Below are positions 54,945-64,000 of a stretch of 64,000 nt of DNA, piece after piece (the stretch's first letter is position 1; every line of letters starts with the position of its first letter). The notes below the pieces were generated by a model. That model searched no databases. It was not told where the DNA came from and saw only the letters and a program-made list of their open reading frames with translations. The stretch is from Adenophora triphylla var. japonica (Eukaryota; Streptophyta; Magnoliopsida; Asterales; Campanulaceae): assembly GCA_022495995.1 (NCBI GenBank), contig JAFEMH010007490.1:1-64000 (forward strand), read 5' to 3'. The position numbers were made by a program, and so were the translations under genes.

Positions 54945-55969
54945 GCCCTTTTGTAATCAGTCTAGGATATCAGGAACCATCAGAGAATAGTATACCAAAG
55001 TTTAGAATACATTATATACAATTCTTTATCATTATTTCCAAAGAAATTGAAGATTCAAGTGTTCATTGTTCTTGAAGTACTCTTTAGAAGGAAGCAATAA
55101 AAGTTCAAGTGTTATTTCCAGCCATCATCTCTTTATAATCATAAGTTCTTCTCTTAATCTTTTCTTATTATTTATGCTTATTTACTTATAATGACTAGTG
55201 AGTAATCCCCTTTGTTCTTGGGGTTGGAAACTCAAAACGCCTCTTGTTCATCATCCTTTTATAAAAAGTCTTGTCTTCTATCTTCATATAAATAATTTCT
55301 TTATATCAATCTCAAAATAACTTACATTTTGGAGATGTCCAACTTGTATGATTCAGTCGATCGAGAGAAGTACCTAGCGTAGAATCTCGATTGACGGAAC
55401 CATATAAAGGAACTAGGTTTCATTGATCACGAGAGTAGTTCAATGGCCTAGGGATGTTCCTTGAATGGAAAGTGCATTGACTTTCGATCTTAATGGATCC
55501 TTACTAATTATGGTCATCTAGAGATAAGCCGGAATGCCCGTTTGTGATAGGGCGGGAATACCATAAACCTAAATCTCAAAAAGATAGGACATAATTAGTG
55601 AAGGGTACAACGCTACTGTCTTGACCGTGAGAAGTAGTGTAAGCCTAACGTACCATCCTTGATTTTTATGAAAACTTATATTTTCTATGCCATGACTATA
55701 TGATGAATATTTGGATAATTGATTTCCAATCCCGAGAATGCTTCGTTTAATAAGAGTTTTATTTAAGTATTTTTCTGCGTATGTCCTATTCTTTTCCTAA
55801 ATCAATCTTTATTTCTCCCAATTTCTTTTATAATTGTAGTAAAAATAATTTCATCCCAAAGTAAACCCTGTCCTTGTGGGATCGACTCGTACTTGCATCT
55901 TCTATATTTCAATAGCCCGTGTGCTTCGGATTTTAAAATAAACCATTAGGTTTCGACCGAACAAGTTTT

Positions 55970-55987
55970 TGGCGCCGTTGTCGGGGA
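55970..55987 (+). promoter_or_regulatory. Athila primer-binding site (tRNA-Asp type)
   Basis: TGGCGCCGTTGTCGGGGA is complementary to the 3' end of plant tRNA-Asp, with one apparent mismatch. It lies just after the LTR, as expected for minus-strand priming. Confidence 0.85.
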
Positions 55988-56109
55988 CAACAGTTTATTT
56001 TTTGTTTTTGTCTTTTCTACATAATTTTGTTTTTATTTATTTAGTTTTAGTTGTTACTTTCGATAATTTGTTACGTTTAATCTTCTTTTTGAGTGTTTTT
56101 ATATAGTGT

Positions 56110-57407
56110 ATGAAATGGGCTCGGACATTCTTTGACAATTTTGATCCAGAACCCGAACGATGCTTTCACGAAAAATTAAGAAAATTCAAGGACACGTTAA
56201 ACAAGCATATGGCGGAAGGAAAGCCACAAATACCTGCTAGGACCCTACGGGACTTTGTAAATCCAAGTACCCCGGGAACTAGATCCCCTATTGTTGTTTC
56301 GAATGCCGACGTGGCCAACATTGAGATTAAGCCGCAACTTTTGCATATGGTTATGAACAACCAATATAGCGGCGCTGCTTTCGACGACCCTCATCTCCAC
56401 ATCCAAACATTCTTGGAATACTGTGACACCATACGTATCCAGAATATTACACCGAAAGCAATACGGATGTGCATTTTTCCTTTCTATCTTAAGGATAAGG
56501 CGAAGCAATGGTTAAACTAGGTCCCTCAAAATTCACTAACAACATGGGACCAAGTTCAAGAAGCATTCCTTGGATGTTTCTTCCCACCGAGAAAAACAAC
56601 CCAAATTCTCATAAAGATCACTGACTTTTGTCAAATGGGAAGTGAGACTTTGTACGACGCATGGGAGCGGTTCAAGGAACTTCTCAGAATGTGCCCCCAC
56701 CACGGGCTCGAAAAATGGTTAATTGTTCACACCTTCTAGAATGGTCTCATATTCAAGACGAGAGAGAGCATTGATGCCGCTGCAGGAGGAGCATTGATGA
56801 ACAAAAGAGTCGATGAGGCATATGACCTCATCGAGAATATTGCATTGAACCACTATCAGTGGTCAAATTAGAGGGAGCAACAATAAGGTACGCCTGGTAA
56901 ATATAATGTTGATGCAGTTACTCTTCTCTCTTCTAAGGTTGACATGATTTCAAAGAAATTTGAGAATCTTAATATCAATCCCGTGGCAAATATAAATATT
57001 TTGTGTGAACTATGTAGGTCTAACTTATATAGTACGGATAGTTGTGAGTTGCTTGACACTAGTTCTAGTGATCAAGTGAACTTTGTAAATTCTTTTGGAA
57101 AGAAGGGGGGATGTATTCTAATACATACAATCCCGAATGGAGGAATCACCCCAACTTCTCCTACAAGAATAACAACATTCTAAACCCGCAACCATCTACA
57201 CAACCCCCGGGATTCGCACCTAAGAATTTCAATAACAATTCGAATACCTTTCCCCCTAAATCAAAATTGGATCTTTTAATGGATTTCGTAGTTGAAAACA
57301 AAAATGCTCAAGAAAATATCAATAATGAGTTTAGGGAATGTTTTAAACTATTGAATGCTAGGTTCGATAACCTAGCGGTGCATAATAAGATGCTAGCAAC
57401 TCAATAA
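56110..57407 (+). pseudogene. Athila gag
   Basis: Recognisable gag motifs are FLEYCDTIRIQNITPKAIRM, LKDKAKQWLN, then in the continuing reading TWDQVQEAFLGCFFPPRKT, LYDAWERFKELLRMCPHHGL and a CELCRSNLYSTDSC segment near 57004, a decayed zinc knuckle. Asn-rich sequence follows. In-frame stops include a TAG at 56518 and others near 56739 and 56869. The rest of gag reads at 56944-57183 and 57111-57407 in shifted frames. Confidence 0.82.
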
Positions 57408-57485
57408 GCTCAACAGGCCATCCCAACGAGTAGACCACAAGGGTGTCTTCCCGGTCAACCTCAAAGGCTGAATGAGCATGTTAGC

Positions 57486-58629
57486 ATGATAAACACTAGG
57501 GATGAACATGAAATGATAAATGAGTGCCCTAGTAAAATTGATTATAGTCCAATCCCACCGATGATTGAGACTAATTCGGGGACTGAACCCCCTAGAAAAG
57601 GAGACAAGGATTATACTGCTCTTCTTGAAAACTTGGATGCCATTAATATAAACATTCCATTTTCTGAAAAAAAAAAAAAAAATTGAAGAAATGCCTCTAT
57701 TTGTTAGACCTTTAAAACAAATGATTTCGGAAAAACAAAGGCTAGTGGAATATGAAAATGTTATGTTAGCGGAGGAAGTGAGCGTTGTTTTACAAAATAA
57801 ACCCCCTCCAAAATTAAAGGATCCGGGCACTTTTTCGATTCCTTGTTGTGTTGTCAGAATTAATATTGATAATGCTATGCTTGATTTAGGAGCTAGCGTA
57901 AGTTTGATGCCATTATCAGTGAGTGAGAAACTTGGTATACGGGAACTCAAACCCATTACCATGTCTCTCCAATTGGCAGATCATTCCACTCAATACCCCA
58001 TTGGTATTATGGAAAATATGCCATGTCGAGTAGGGAGTTTGATCATCCATGTGGACTTCGTGATCCTTGACATGAAACAAGACCATCAAATTCCAGTCAT
58101 TTTAGGAAGGCCATTTCTTGCCATCGCTGGGGCAATTATAGATGTAAAGAATGGAACATTTTCCCTAAATGTCGGGAAAGAAAAGGTCGAGTTTGATATA
58201 AAGAGATCAGATCTCGAGGATCCCTATTTAGAGATCTACATCCCAAGTGAAGAATATGAAATGGGTGAGGGATCGCAGTCTAGAGAAAAGATGGGAAATG
58301 ATCTCCTAAATGATAAACCTCTAGATTGTGATAACAATTTTGACATGATAAATATTTCTGCATATCCCGATACTAACAATGCAGTGAAAGAACCAAAAAG
58401 AACAAAGAAGAAAGGCACTTCGAATTTTCAAAGATGCAAGGACTATAGGTCGCTTGTTCTACCAAGAAAAAGATCGCGATGGAAAAAATGTTTACCGCAG
58501 AAAATATTGATTACTCCGGAATGCATTGGCAAGTTGTCAATGACAAAAGGCCACCAACATATCATGCATTACCTACTACCGGAAAGGGGTCGAGCTAATG
58601 ACCTAAAACAAGCATCATCGGGATGGTAA
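57486..58629 (+). pseudogene. Athila protease region
   Basis: After the gag end, an open frame 57691-58629 carries MPLFVRPLKQMISEKQ, then LDLGASVSLMPLSVSEKLGI with the D-L-G form of the aspartic protease active site common in Athila, and HQIPVILGRPFLAIAGAIID. A run of 16 A at 57668-57683 separates it from frame 57486-57686 and is a likely indel site. The frame ends at 58629, with no reverse transcriptase following. Confidence 0.83.
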
Positions 58630-58685
58630 CCGATGGATTATTTTTTGTTGTTTATTTTATTTATTTTATTTTATTATTTATTTAC

Positions 58686-58775
<90 letters not shown>
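58686..58775. repeat. (TTA)n microsatellite
   Basis: About 30 TTA/ATT units stand where pol would continue. The poly-Tyr frame over it is an artefact. Confidence 0.95.
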
Positions 58776-58842
58776 GTGCTAACTATGTCTTATAGGTATA
58801 CAAAAATAAGAGAAAAAAATAAAAAAAAATGGTGAACAGTGG

Positions 58843-58980
58843 TTAGCACGGCTGTGCTCTAAACCTAGGAGCGACCGTGCAGTTCATATCGAGTTGGGCT
58901 GAGTTGACTCAACCAAAGGGAGCGGCCATGCAGATTCCTTGACTCGGACGTGCAAATCACCTGGAAGGTCGTGCCTTTTT
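58843..58980 (+). repeat. LTR-like GC motif cluster inside the Athila internal region
   Basis: AGCACGGCTGTGCTCTAAAC and CCTAGGAGCGACCGTGCAG match the LTR at 54643-54680 closely, and further forms (GCGGCCATGC, TCGGACGTGC, AGGTCGTGCC) follow. This is a second copy of the U3 motif cluster, placed upstream of the ATHILA ORF. Confidence 0.7.
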
Positions 58981-58989
58981 AGCAAATAG

Positions 58990-59385
58990 ACCTGACCTTT
59001 TCCTCTCTTCCTCATTCACTTCATCCTCTCTCTCTCTCTCTCTCTCTCTCTTCCTCTCTCTCTATACCTCCGCCCCATCCTCCATAATCCTTCAAAATCC
59101 ACCACAAAATCAGTCAAAACAACCTTATTCCTCCAAAAATTCAACATCCAAACACTTCCCCATCCCATATTTTCCATCAAAACCCTCCTAAAACCCCAAT
59201 TTCGAAAATTCCAAAAACCCCACCCATTTCAAAAGTTGAAGAGATTTCCTTGGAGTGGGAGATCAAGAAGGAAGATTTTGGTCATCTTGGGGTTGTACAA
59301 CAAAGATTTCAAGGTCTTGGACATCAATTTCTCTGGGTAAATTTTCCCACTTCTCTTATTTTTCAATTTCTTGGGTCTTGATAAA
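58990..59385 (+). other. CT-rich leader before the ATHILA ORF
   Basis: It contains a (TC)n tract at 59025-59050 and long C/A/T-rich sequence without coding potential, resembling a plant 5' untranslated leader. It may belong to a separate transcript for the downstream ORF; this is inference. Confidence 0.45.
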
Positions 59386-60719
59386 ATGGCTTCAAAGGGA
59401 AAAGGAAAGGCCACAGAAAGAGTTTCTAAAAAGTCTCGAAAGGAACCAGCCTCTACCTCTAACCTAAATCCAACTCTCAATAACTTGGGGATTGAATTTA
59501 GGAGTGCTTCGAAAACGGCACGGTTCACCGCCCTTCGTTCTAAAAGAATAAGGCCAACCCAATTCCCTGATACACTTGCCCTTAGATCATTGGGAATTTA
59601 TTCAGATGTGCTTGCATTTCATTTTGAGTTAAGTTATCCGGGAATTCTTCAATTGCATGAGAAGACTTATGAGAGGCTAACCCTAGAGTTCTTGTGTACT
59701 GTGATGAGGAGGGTTACAACGGAAATTTGTAGGCAAACCGAAAAGTCTTACAATCTGCTCCACATCAATTTTCGCCATTGCGGAAGAGAGCTTCATCTTA
59801 CCTCCTTTGATATTAACAAAATTTTGGGATGGCCCTTTTATACCGAAACTGATGCCGATATTCCCATTGAATTTAGGGAAGATGTGTTTTGAAATCAAAT
59901 AACCGGACTTCCCTCTTTTAAATCCCGAAATGCCAAAGCCTCCTCCATTATCTACCCATCCCTTCACCTCTTGCATAGAATCTATGCTTGTACCATCTTT
60001 ACTAGGGAAGATAAGGGTACGGTTAATAGGAAAGAGCTTTTTTTGTTATGGTGTTTTTTTAGGGGGTATAGGAGAATAAACATTTGCAATTTTCTCCTCG
60101 AATTGATTGGTGATATTATTTCCTCGACCTACAATGGAGAGATTCATATAGGGGGAATTGTGACTTTGTTTGCTAAGCATTTTGAATTTGTGGTGCCCGA
60201 TGATTGGATTGAGGTTAGGGGGTTAACAAAATTGGACATTCTGACCCTTCGGACTATGCAGCTTATTTCAGAAAAAGGGCATAGAGAGTACAATTGGTTA
60301 GTAGGGGCAGGAAAATGCCCTATATTGTACTTCCAAGCAATAACCTACCCTCTACCCAAGTTAGGCAACCCGAGACTTGGACCTTTCCAAATGCCTTGGC
60401 ACAAGAAGAAGGCCAAGAGGGTCAAGAAGAAAGAGAAGAGGAGCAAGCCCCACCAAACCTCAACCAAATGCCACCCGACTTCTACCAATAGTTCAACCAG
60501 TTGTCCATCCAACAAGCCCAACTACTTCAACAGAACGCCCAAATTCTTCAACATCACGGCCAAATGGATGGTCAACTACTTCAACAGAACGCCCAAATTC
60601 TTCAACATCACGGCCAAATGGATGGTCTTATTCAACATGTCCAAGGAAGAATTGATGACATTTACAATTATGGGACAAGATATTGGGACAACTTTCCGCC
60701 ACCACCACCATCTCCGTGA
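59386..60719 (+). pseudogene. ATHILA ORF (env-position protein)
   Basis: The ATG at 59386 (AAAATGGCT) opens MASKGKGKATERVSKKSRKE, a basic start. ALRSLGIYSDVLAFHFELSY, EFLCTVMRRVTTEICRQ and INKILGWPFYTETDADIP follow, then after a TGA at 59890 in the same frame come IYPSLHLLHRIYACTIF and RKELFLLWCFF. This matches the ATHILA family protein found downstream of pol, of unknown function. A frameshift near 60310 leads to a Gln-rich C-terminus (QLLQQNAQILQHHGQMDG twice) ending DIYNYGTRYWDNFPPPPPSP at 60719. Confidence 0.82.
60520..60627 (+). repeat. 54-bp tandem duplication in the ATHILA ORF
   Basis: AACTACTTCAACAGAACGCC begins at 60520 and at 60574. The two units encode an 18-residue Gln/His-rich repeat in frame, likely part of a coiled coil. 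Confidence 0.9.
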
Positions 60720-60831
60720 CTTTTTCTTTACCCTCCCTGATTTGACATTGTTCCTTGAAACATTGAGGACAATGTTCATTTCAAGTGTGGGGGGTATTTA
60801 TCTATCTTTATTTACTTGCTTTCTAGTCTAA

Positions 60832-62072
60832 ATTTTTTCTTTTAACTAAGTTGCATTTTTTTTTCTTTTTGTATGCATGTCTAGTATTTAAAAAAAAATC
60901 TCTATGATGATCCATATTATTAATCTTTATGCTTGCTATTTGCTCTAGAATAATGCCTTTGTCTTTCTTCCCATATTTTCTATAAACTTAAAAATTAATA
61001 GAAAGAAAAATTTAGGGATATTTTTAGGAAGTAATTAAAAGCCTCATAAGTTAATATAGAAATATATAGGGTTTTGCCAAGAAAAACATTTATTTAGTAA
61101 GATTGAATCCTTATTGATCATTTTTAAAGCACTTGGTTTTTATTTTGTGGAAAATTTTGAAAAAAAAATTATTATTTCTTTAAATGTACATTTTAAATAT
61201 TATTGTTGTTTATTCCCTTATTAGAAATATTCATATTTTTTTGCATCCCTTGAATCACACCCTTTCATAAAAATCCCATCTTTCCATTTCCACTAATCAA
61301 ATCAAGGCTAGGCATTTTATCTTATTGCTAAAAGAGTGACTTTGTCACCAAATCTTCAAAGCAAAAAAGAGATCTATTACTTCCTAAGTAACTCGGGGCA
61401 CGACGTTCGCTGCGATGATGCTTCCTTGCCAAATGAAAGTAATATCCAAAGTATTCTTGATCTAAGTATTAGGAACATGGGGTTCGTGGCCACAATGTTT
61501 CCTACTTGAAAAGATCGAAAATTACTTAAAGTCTTTTCCAAAATATAACACGTATAAAAAAATAAGATAATTTGTTAGGCCTTGATAATATTTTCCACTA
61601 TCATCCTCCATTTTTCACCCTTGTGATTCAAAAATGCATCTCAATTCCATGAAAACTTCTAATTTGTGAATAAATGTTCATTCTTTTTATTTGTACATTA
61701 TAAGCAATGAAGTCATTTTCACAAAAATCACTCTAAAGAGTGAAGCTTTTATTTCATCAAGTTTATGATCCAAGATTCATCCTTCTAGCATGCTTTACTT
61801 GATCAATTTCTATATATGCTATATTAGTTTATTGTATTAAAATTGCTCCTTTAAAATATCCCCTAAATACTTCTTTCTATTGATTTTTAAAGATATGAAA
61901 AATATTAATAGAAAGATAAAAGCAATCTTCAAAAGGCAATAGACATGCTACAATAAATTTTCTGAGGGATCATTCTCATTATTTTATCATTTTTTTGCAT
62001 TTTTCTCTCCCTCTCCATTTTTTTCATCCTAAACTTGCTTGGGGACAAGCAAGAGCTTAGTGTGGTGGAGTT
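60832..62072 (+). other. Athila 3' internal non-coding region with polypurine tract
   Basis: No gene is visible. The part from 61198 repeats 53511-54384. It ends CTTAGTGTGGTGGAG before the right LTR, the polypurine tract with one G-to-T change. Confidence 0.75.
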
Positions 62073-64000
62073 TGATAAGTGACTATTATATAGTCATTTA
62101 TCCTATTATTTCATAATCATTTCCTTAGTTTAATTATCATTTAGGTTGCATTTTAGTCTATTTTTAGCTTCTTTTGTTATATACCTTCGATTTTACGCTT
62201 TTTAGTATATATTGTACATTTAGACAGGTTTTAGAGTCTATTTATGATCAATGGATGCTTGAGGATAGCTTAGTGAAAAGTCATGAAAGAACAACAACAA
62301 AATCAAGCACACAAGACAATTTCCAGCCAGAGCGGCCGTGCTCTAAACCTAGGAGCGGTCGTGCATATTGCCTTGTCTAGGCCAATTTTGGCCCCAAAAC
62401 CCATAGTGGCCGAGTCTTGCAACCTGGAGTGGCCGAGCAATCCTGCTCAGAGTGGCCGTGCAGCTACTGTTGGGTTTTACGGGTCCATGCGCAGCGGAAT
62501 TAAGCATTAAAACATAAAACCCAAGAAGCCCTAGGATCCGTTCTATACAATTAATTTAAATTCCTATGAGATAGAATTATACCAACCTTGAACGCTTTCC
62601 GTTCTTGAGCTATCGAACGATTTGATTGTGTGATATCGAATCACAAACTTCGTTCTTCAACTTGCTTGAACTCTAGGCCTTGATCGATGAATGAGCGAAG
62701 ACCCTCTTTCGGTATCCACACATTTGAATGAATTCAAGAACAACTTCTTGATGATTGCTAGATCTAAACCTTGAAGAATATTGAGAGTATTTGATTATGA
62801 ATTTTGCTTGAAAATTTCGGCTAGAGAATTAGGTCTGACAGACCTCCCATATTTATACTACAATAGTATGAATACGTCTCCTAATCGTATTAGGAGAACA
62901 GGCTGTCAAACCGCGTATGGGCTTGATATGTCGCGCGGTATATTAAGCCAATGGCTTAGTATGTTGTGTGACATATGTAGCCAGTTACAGAGACTCTCAA
63001 TCATTCTTCCTCCGGTTTAACCAATTCATTCTAGTTGTGTGTGACCCAATAGGATTACATTATGTTGGCAATGAGTTTGATCATATCGAACCTCATAAGA
63101 CATAAGCGGACTCTAGCAAGCCATTATGTCTACCCAAATAATGTAACGTAAGAGTTCACATTTCCAATGGTGTACTTCCATTTCTCCCTTTGTCTCACGA
63201 TGTTATATTGAACACAAGTCATGGTCCTTGTCAACTTGTCTTTGTTCAATGCTTTCTCGATTCTTTGAGTATAATGATAATTCCAATCATATTGGGGTAC
63301 GGCCATACACTTTCATCATTATCACTCATCGAGGGGCCCAAGCAAAACATCTCTCTTTCGAGGGACAAATTCCATCTTGATTTATTATCCTTCCCATCAT
63401 GAATCCGATCATGCCAAAGATAGCCTTTATAGATATCGTGTTAAGATATCGTTTGACTAAAATCAAACATGACTTTTCATCATATGTAAGGTCATGATAA
63501 TCTCAGGTCTAGGAACTAAATGAAGTAACCTTATGAGATTTACTTATGACACTTGACCATGTCATAAATCTCATGCGGGTCATGTCCAGTCACTTGTTCT
63601 CTAACAAGTACTCATAATTTCAATGTTCATATAATCATCACATGATTATCCATTGACAATTATACTAATCATTCTTTCAATAATTAGGGATGGAGATTAT
63701 TATAAACAAATATACAAAAAATATAATAATCAAATGATAAACATCTCATATAATAATAAATAATGTCAACACATAAGTCTATGAATCATAGGCATAGGGC
63801 ATAACACCAACAGCTGCAAGCGGAGCGGCCGTGCCAAATGGCCAGTTCAAATCCATTTTTGGCGCCAAGAGGACACGGCCGTGCAAATCCCTTAGCTCGG
63901 CCGTGTAAATGGAACCTGCAGAATTAAAAAGCACCTTTCAATGGCACCACTTTGAAGAGTCTCCTCCATATTATAAATAGGCCCTTTTGTAATCATTCTA
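62073..64000 (+). repeat. Athila LTR, right copy, interrupted and cut by the window end
   Basis: It starts TGATAAGTGACTATTATATA, carries the GCGGCCGTGC cluster (from about 62332) and is split at 62467 by a solo LTR. It resumes at 63813 with the rest of the cluster and the TATA box at 63972-63980. The remaining part lies outside the window. Confidence 0.88.
62468..63812. mobile_element. Solo LTR (probably copia type) inside the Athila LTR
   Basis: The insert starts TGTTGGGTTTTACGGGTCC and ends ATAACACCAACA, so its termini TGTTGG and CCAACA are inverted. It is flanked by GCTAC (62463-62467) and GCTGC (63813-63817), a 5-bp duplication with one change; the intact left Athila LTR reads CAGCTGCAAG at this place. 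The 1345 bp encode nothing recognisable, in line with a solo LTR formed by recombination. The copia assignment rests only on the TGTTGG...CCAACA ends. Confidence 0.8.

Larger units (their letters stand above)
54385..55963 (+). repeat. Athila LTR, left copy
   Basis: It starts TGATAAGTGACTTTTATATA and probably ends GTTTCGACCGAACA, seven bases before the primer-binding site; the end is set by TG...CA and may be a few bases off. A cluster of GCGGCCGTGC motifs occupies 54647-54875. The TATA box is at 54936-54944. The right copy starts at 62073. Confidence 0.85.
55964..62072 (+). mobile_element. Athila-type internal region lacking RT, RNase H and integrase
   Basis: The 6.1 kb between the two LTRs encodes gag, protease and the ATHILA ORF, but nothing resembling reverse transcriptase, RNase H or integrase, which in full Athila elements lie between the last two. 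A TTA microsatellite sits at the place of the loss. The element must rely on enzymes supplied elsewhere, if it ever moved in this form. Confidence 0.85.

Noticed and set aside
58623..58835. A 70-residue ORF with a poly-Tyr stretch
   Set aside because: It is only the translation of the (TTA)n microsatellite.

Overview
The window is plant nuclear DNA, most likely from a eudicot, and consists almost wholly of nested and tandem transposable elements. I see no ordinary single-copy host gene. The plant assignment rests on L1-type LINEs with a DUF4283/CCHC ORF1, a CACTA element, a Stowaway MITE, Tat and Athila Ty3/gypsy elements, a plant Helitron, CCCTAAA-type repeats and a plant 5S rRNA sequence. 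The mix suggests repeat-rich heterochromatin. The species cannot be named from the sequence.

Layout. (1) 1-35935: one nearly full-length LINE (copy A) on the + strand, split by two insertions. The first is a 2.9 kb non-autonomous CACTA element (1252-4149, GGG duplication), which carries a Stowaway MITE and a 167-bp tandem array. The second is a 26.4 kb tandem array of a Tat-type Ty3/gypsy element (6053-32423, GATTC duplication) built as LTR - deleted internal - LTR - full internal - LTR - full internal - LTR. (2) 35942-36130: a 51-bp minisatellite. (3) 36182-45650: five further LINE copies (B to F), all head-to-tail on the + strand. Copies B, C, D and E are 5'-truncated, and each ends in poly(A) running into degenerate CCCTAAA/CCCCAAA telomere-like repeats. 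Copy E is fused at its 5' side to a 5S rRNA sequence and carries a hAT MITE. Copy F has ORF1 and the start of ORF2. (4) About 45650-53510: a decayed autonomous-type Helitron (Rep plus PIF1-like helicase) with a typical 3' hairpin and CTAG end. It also holds an uninterrupted minus-strand ORF of unknown function with its own TATA-like box. (5) 53511-64000: Athila-type Ty3/gypsy sequence. It runs as a 3' internal remnant, an LTR, an internal region with gag, protease and an ATHILA ORF but no reverse transcriptase or integrase, and a second LTR that is broken by a solo LTR (62468-63812) and cut by the window end.

How the parts relate. LINE A was there first and received the CACTA and Tat insertions; both target-site duplications are intact. 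The Tat unit then became a shared-LTR tandem array. Its copies differ mostly at CAG, CTG and CCG sites, often by small indels, which looks more like base-calling error at methylated cytosines than real decay. The LINE cluster repeatedly shows poly(A) joined to telomere-like repeats in one orientation, the geometry expected if a telomere-type GGGTTT 3' end primed reverse transcription. This is the most interesting pattern in the window, although a simple interstitial repeat explanation remains possible.
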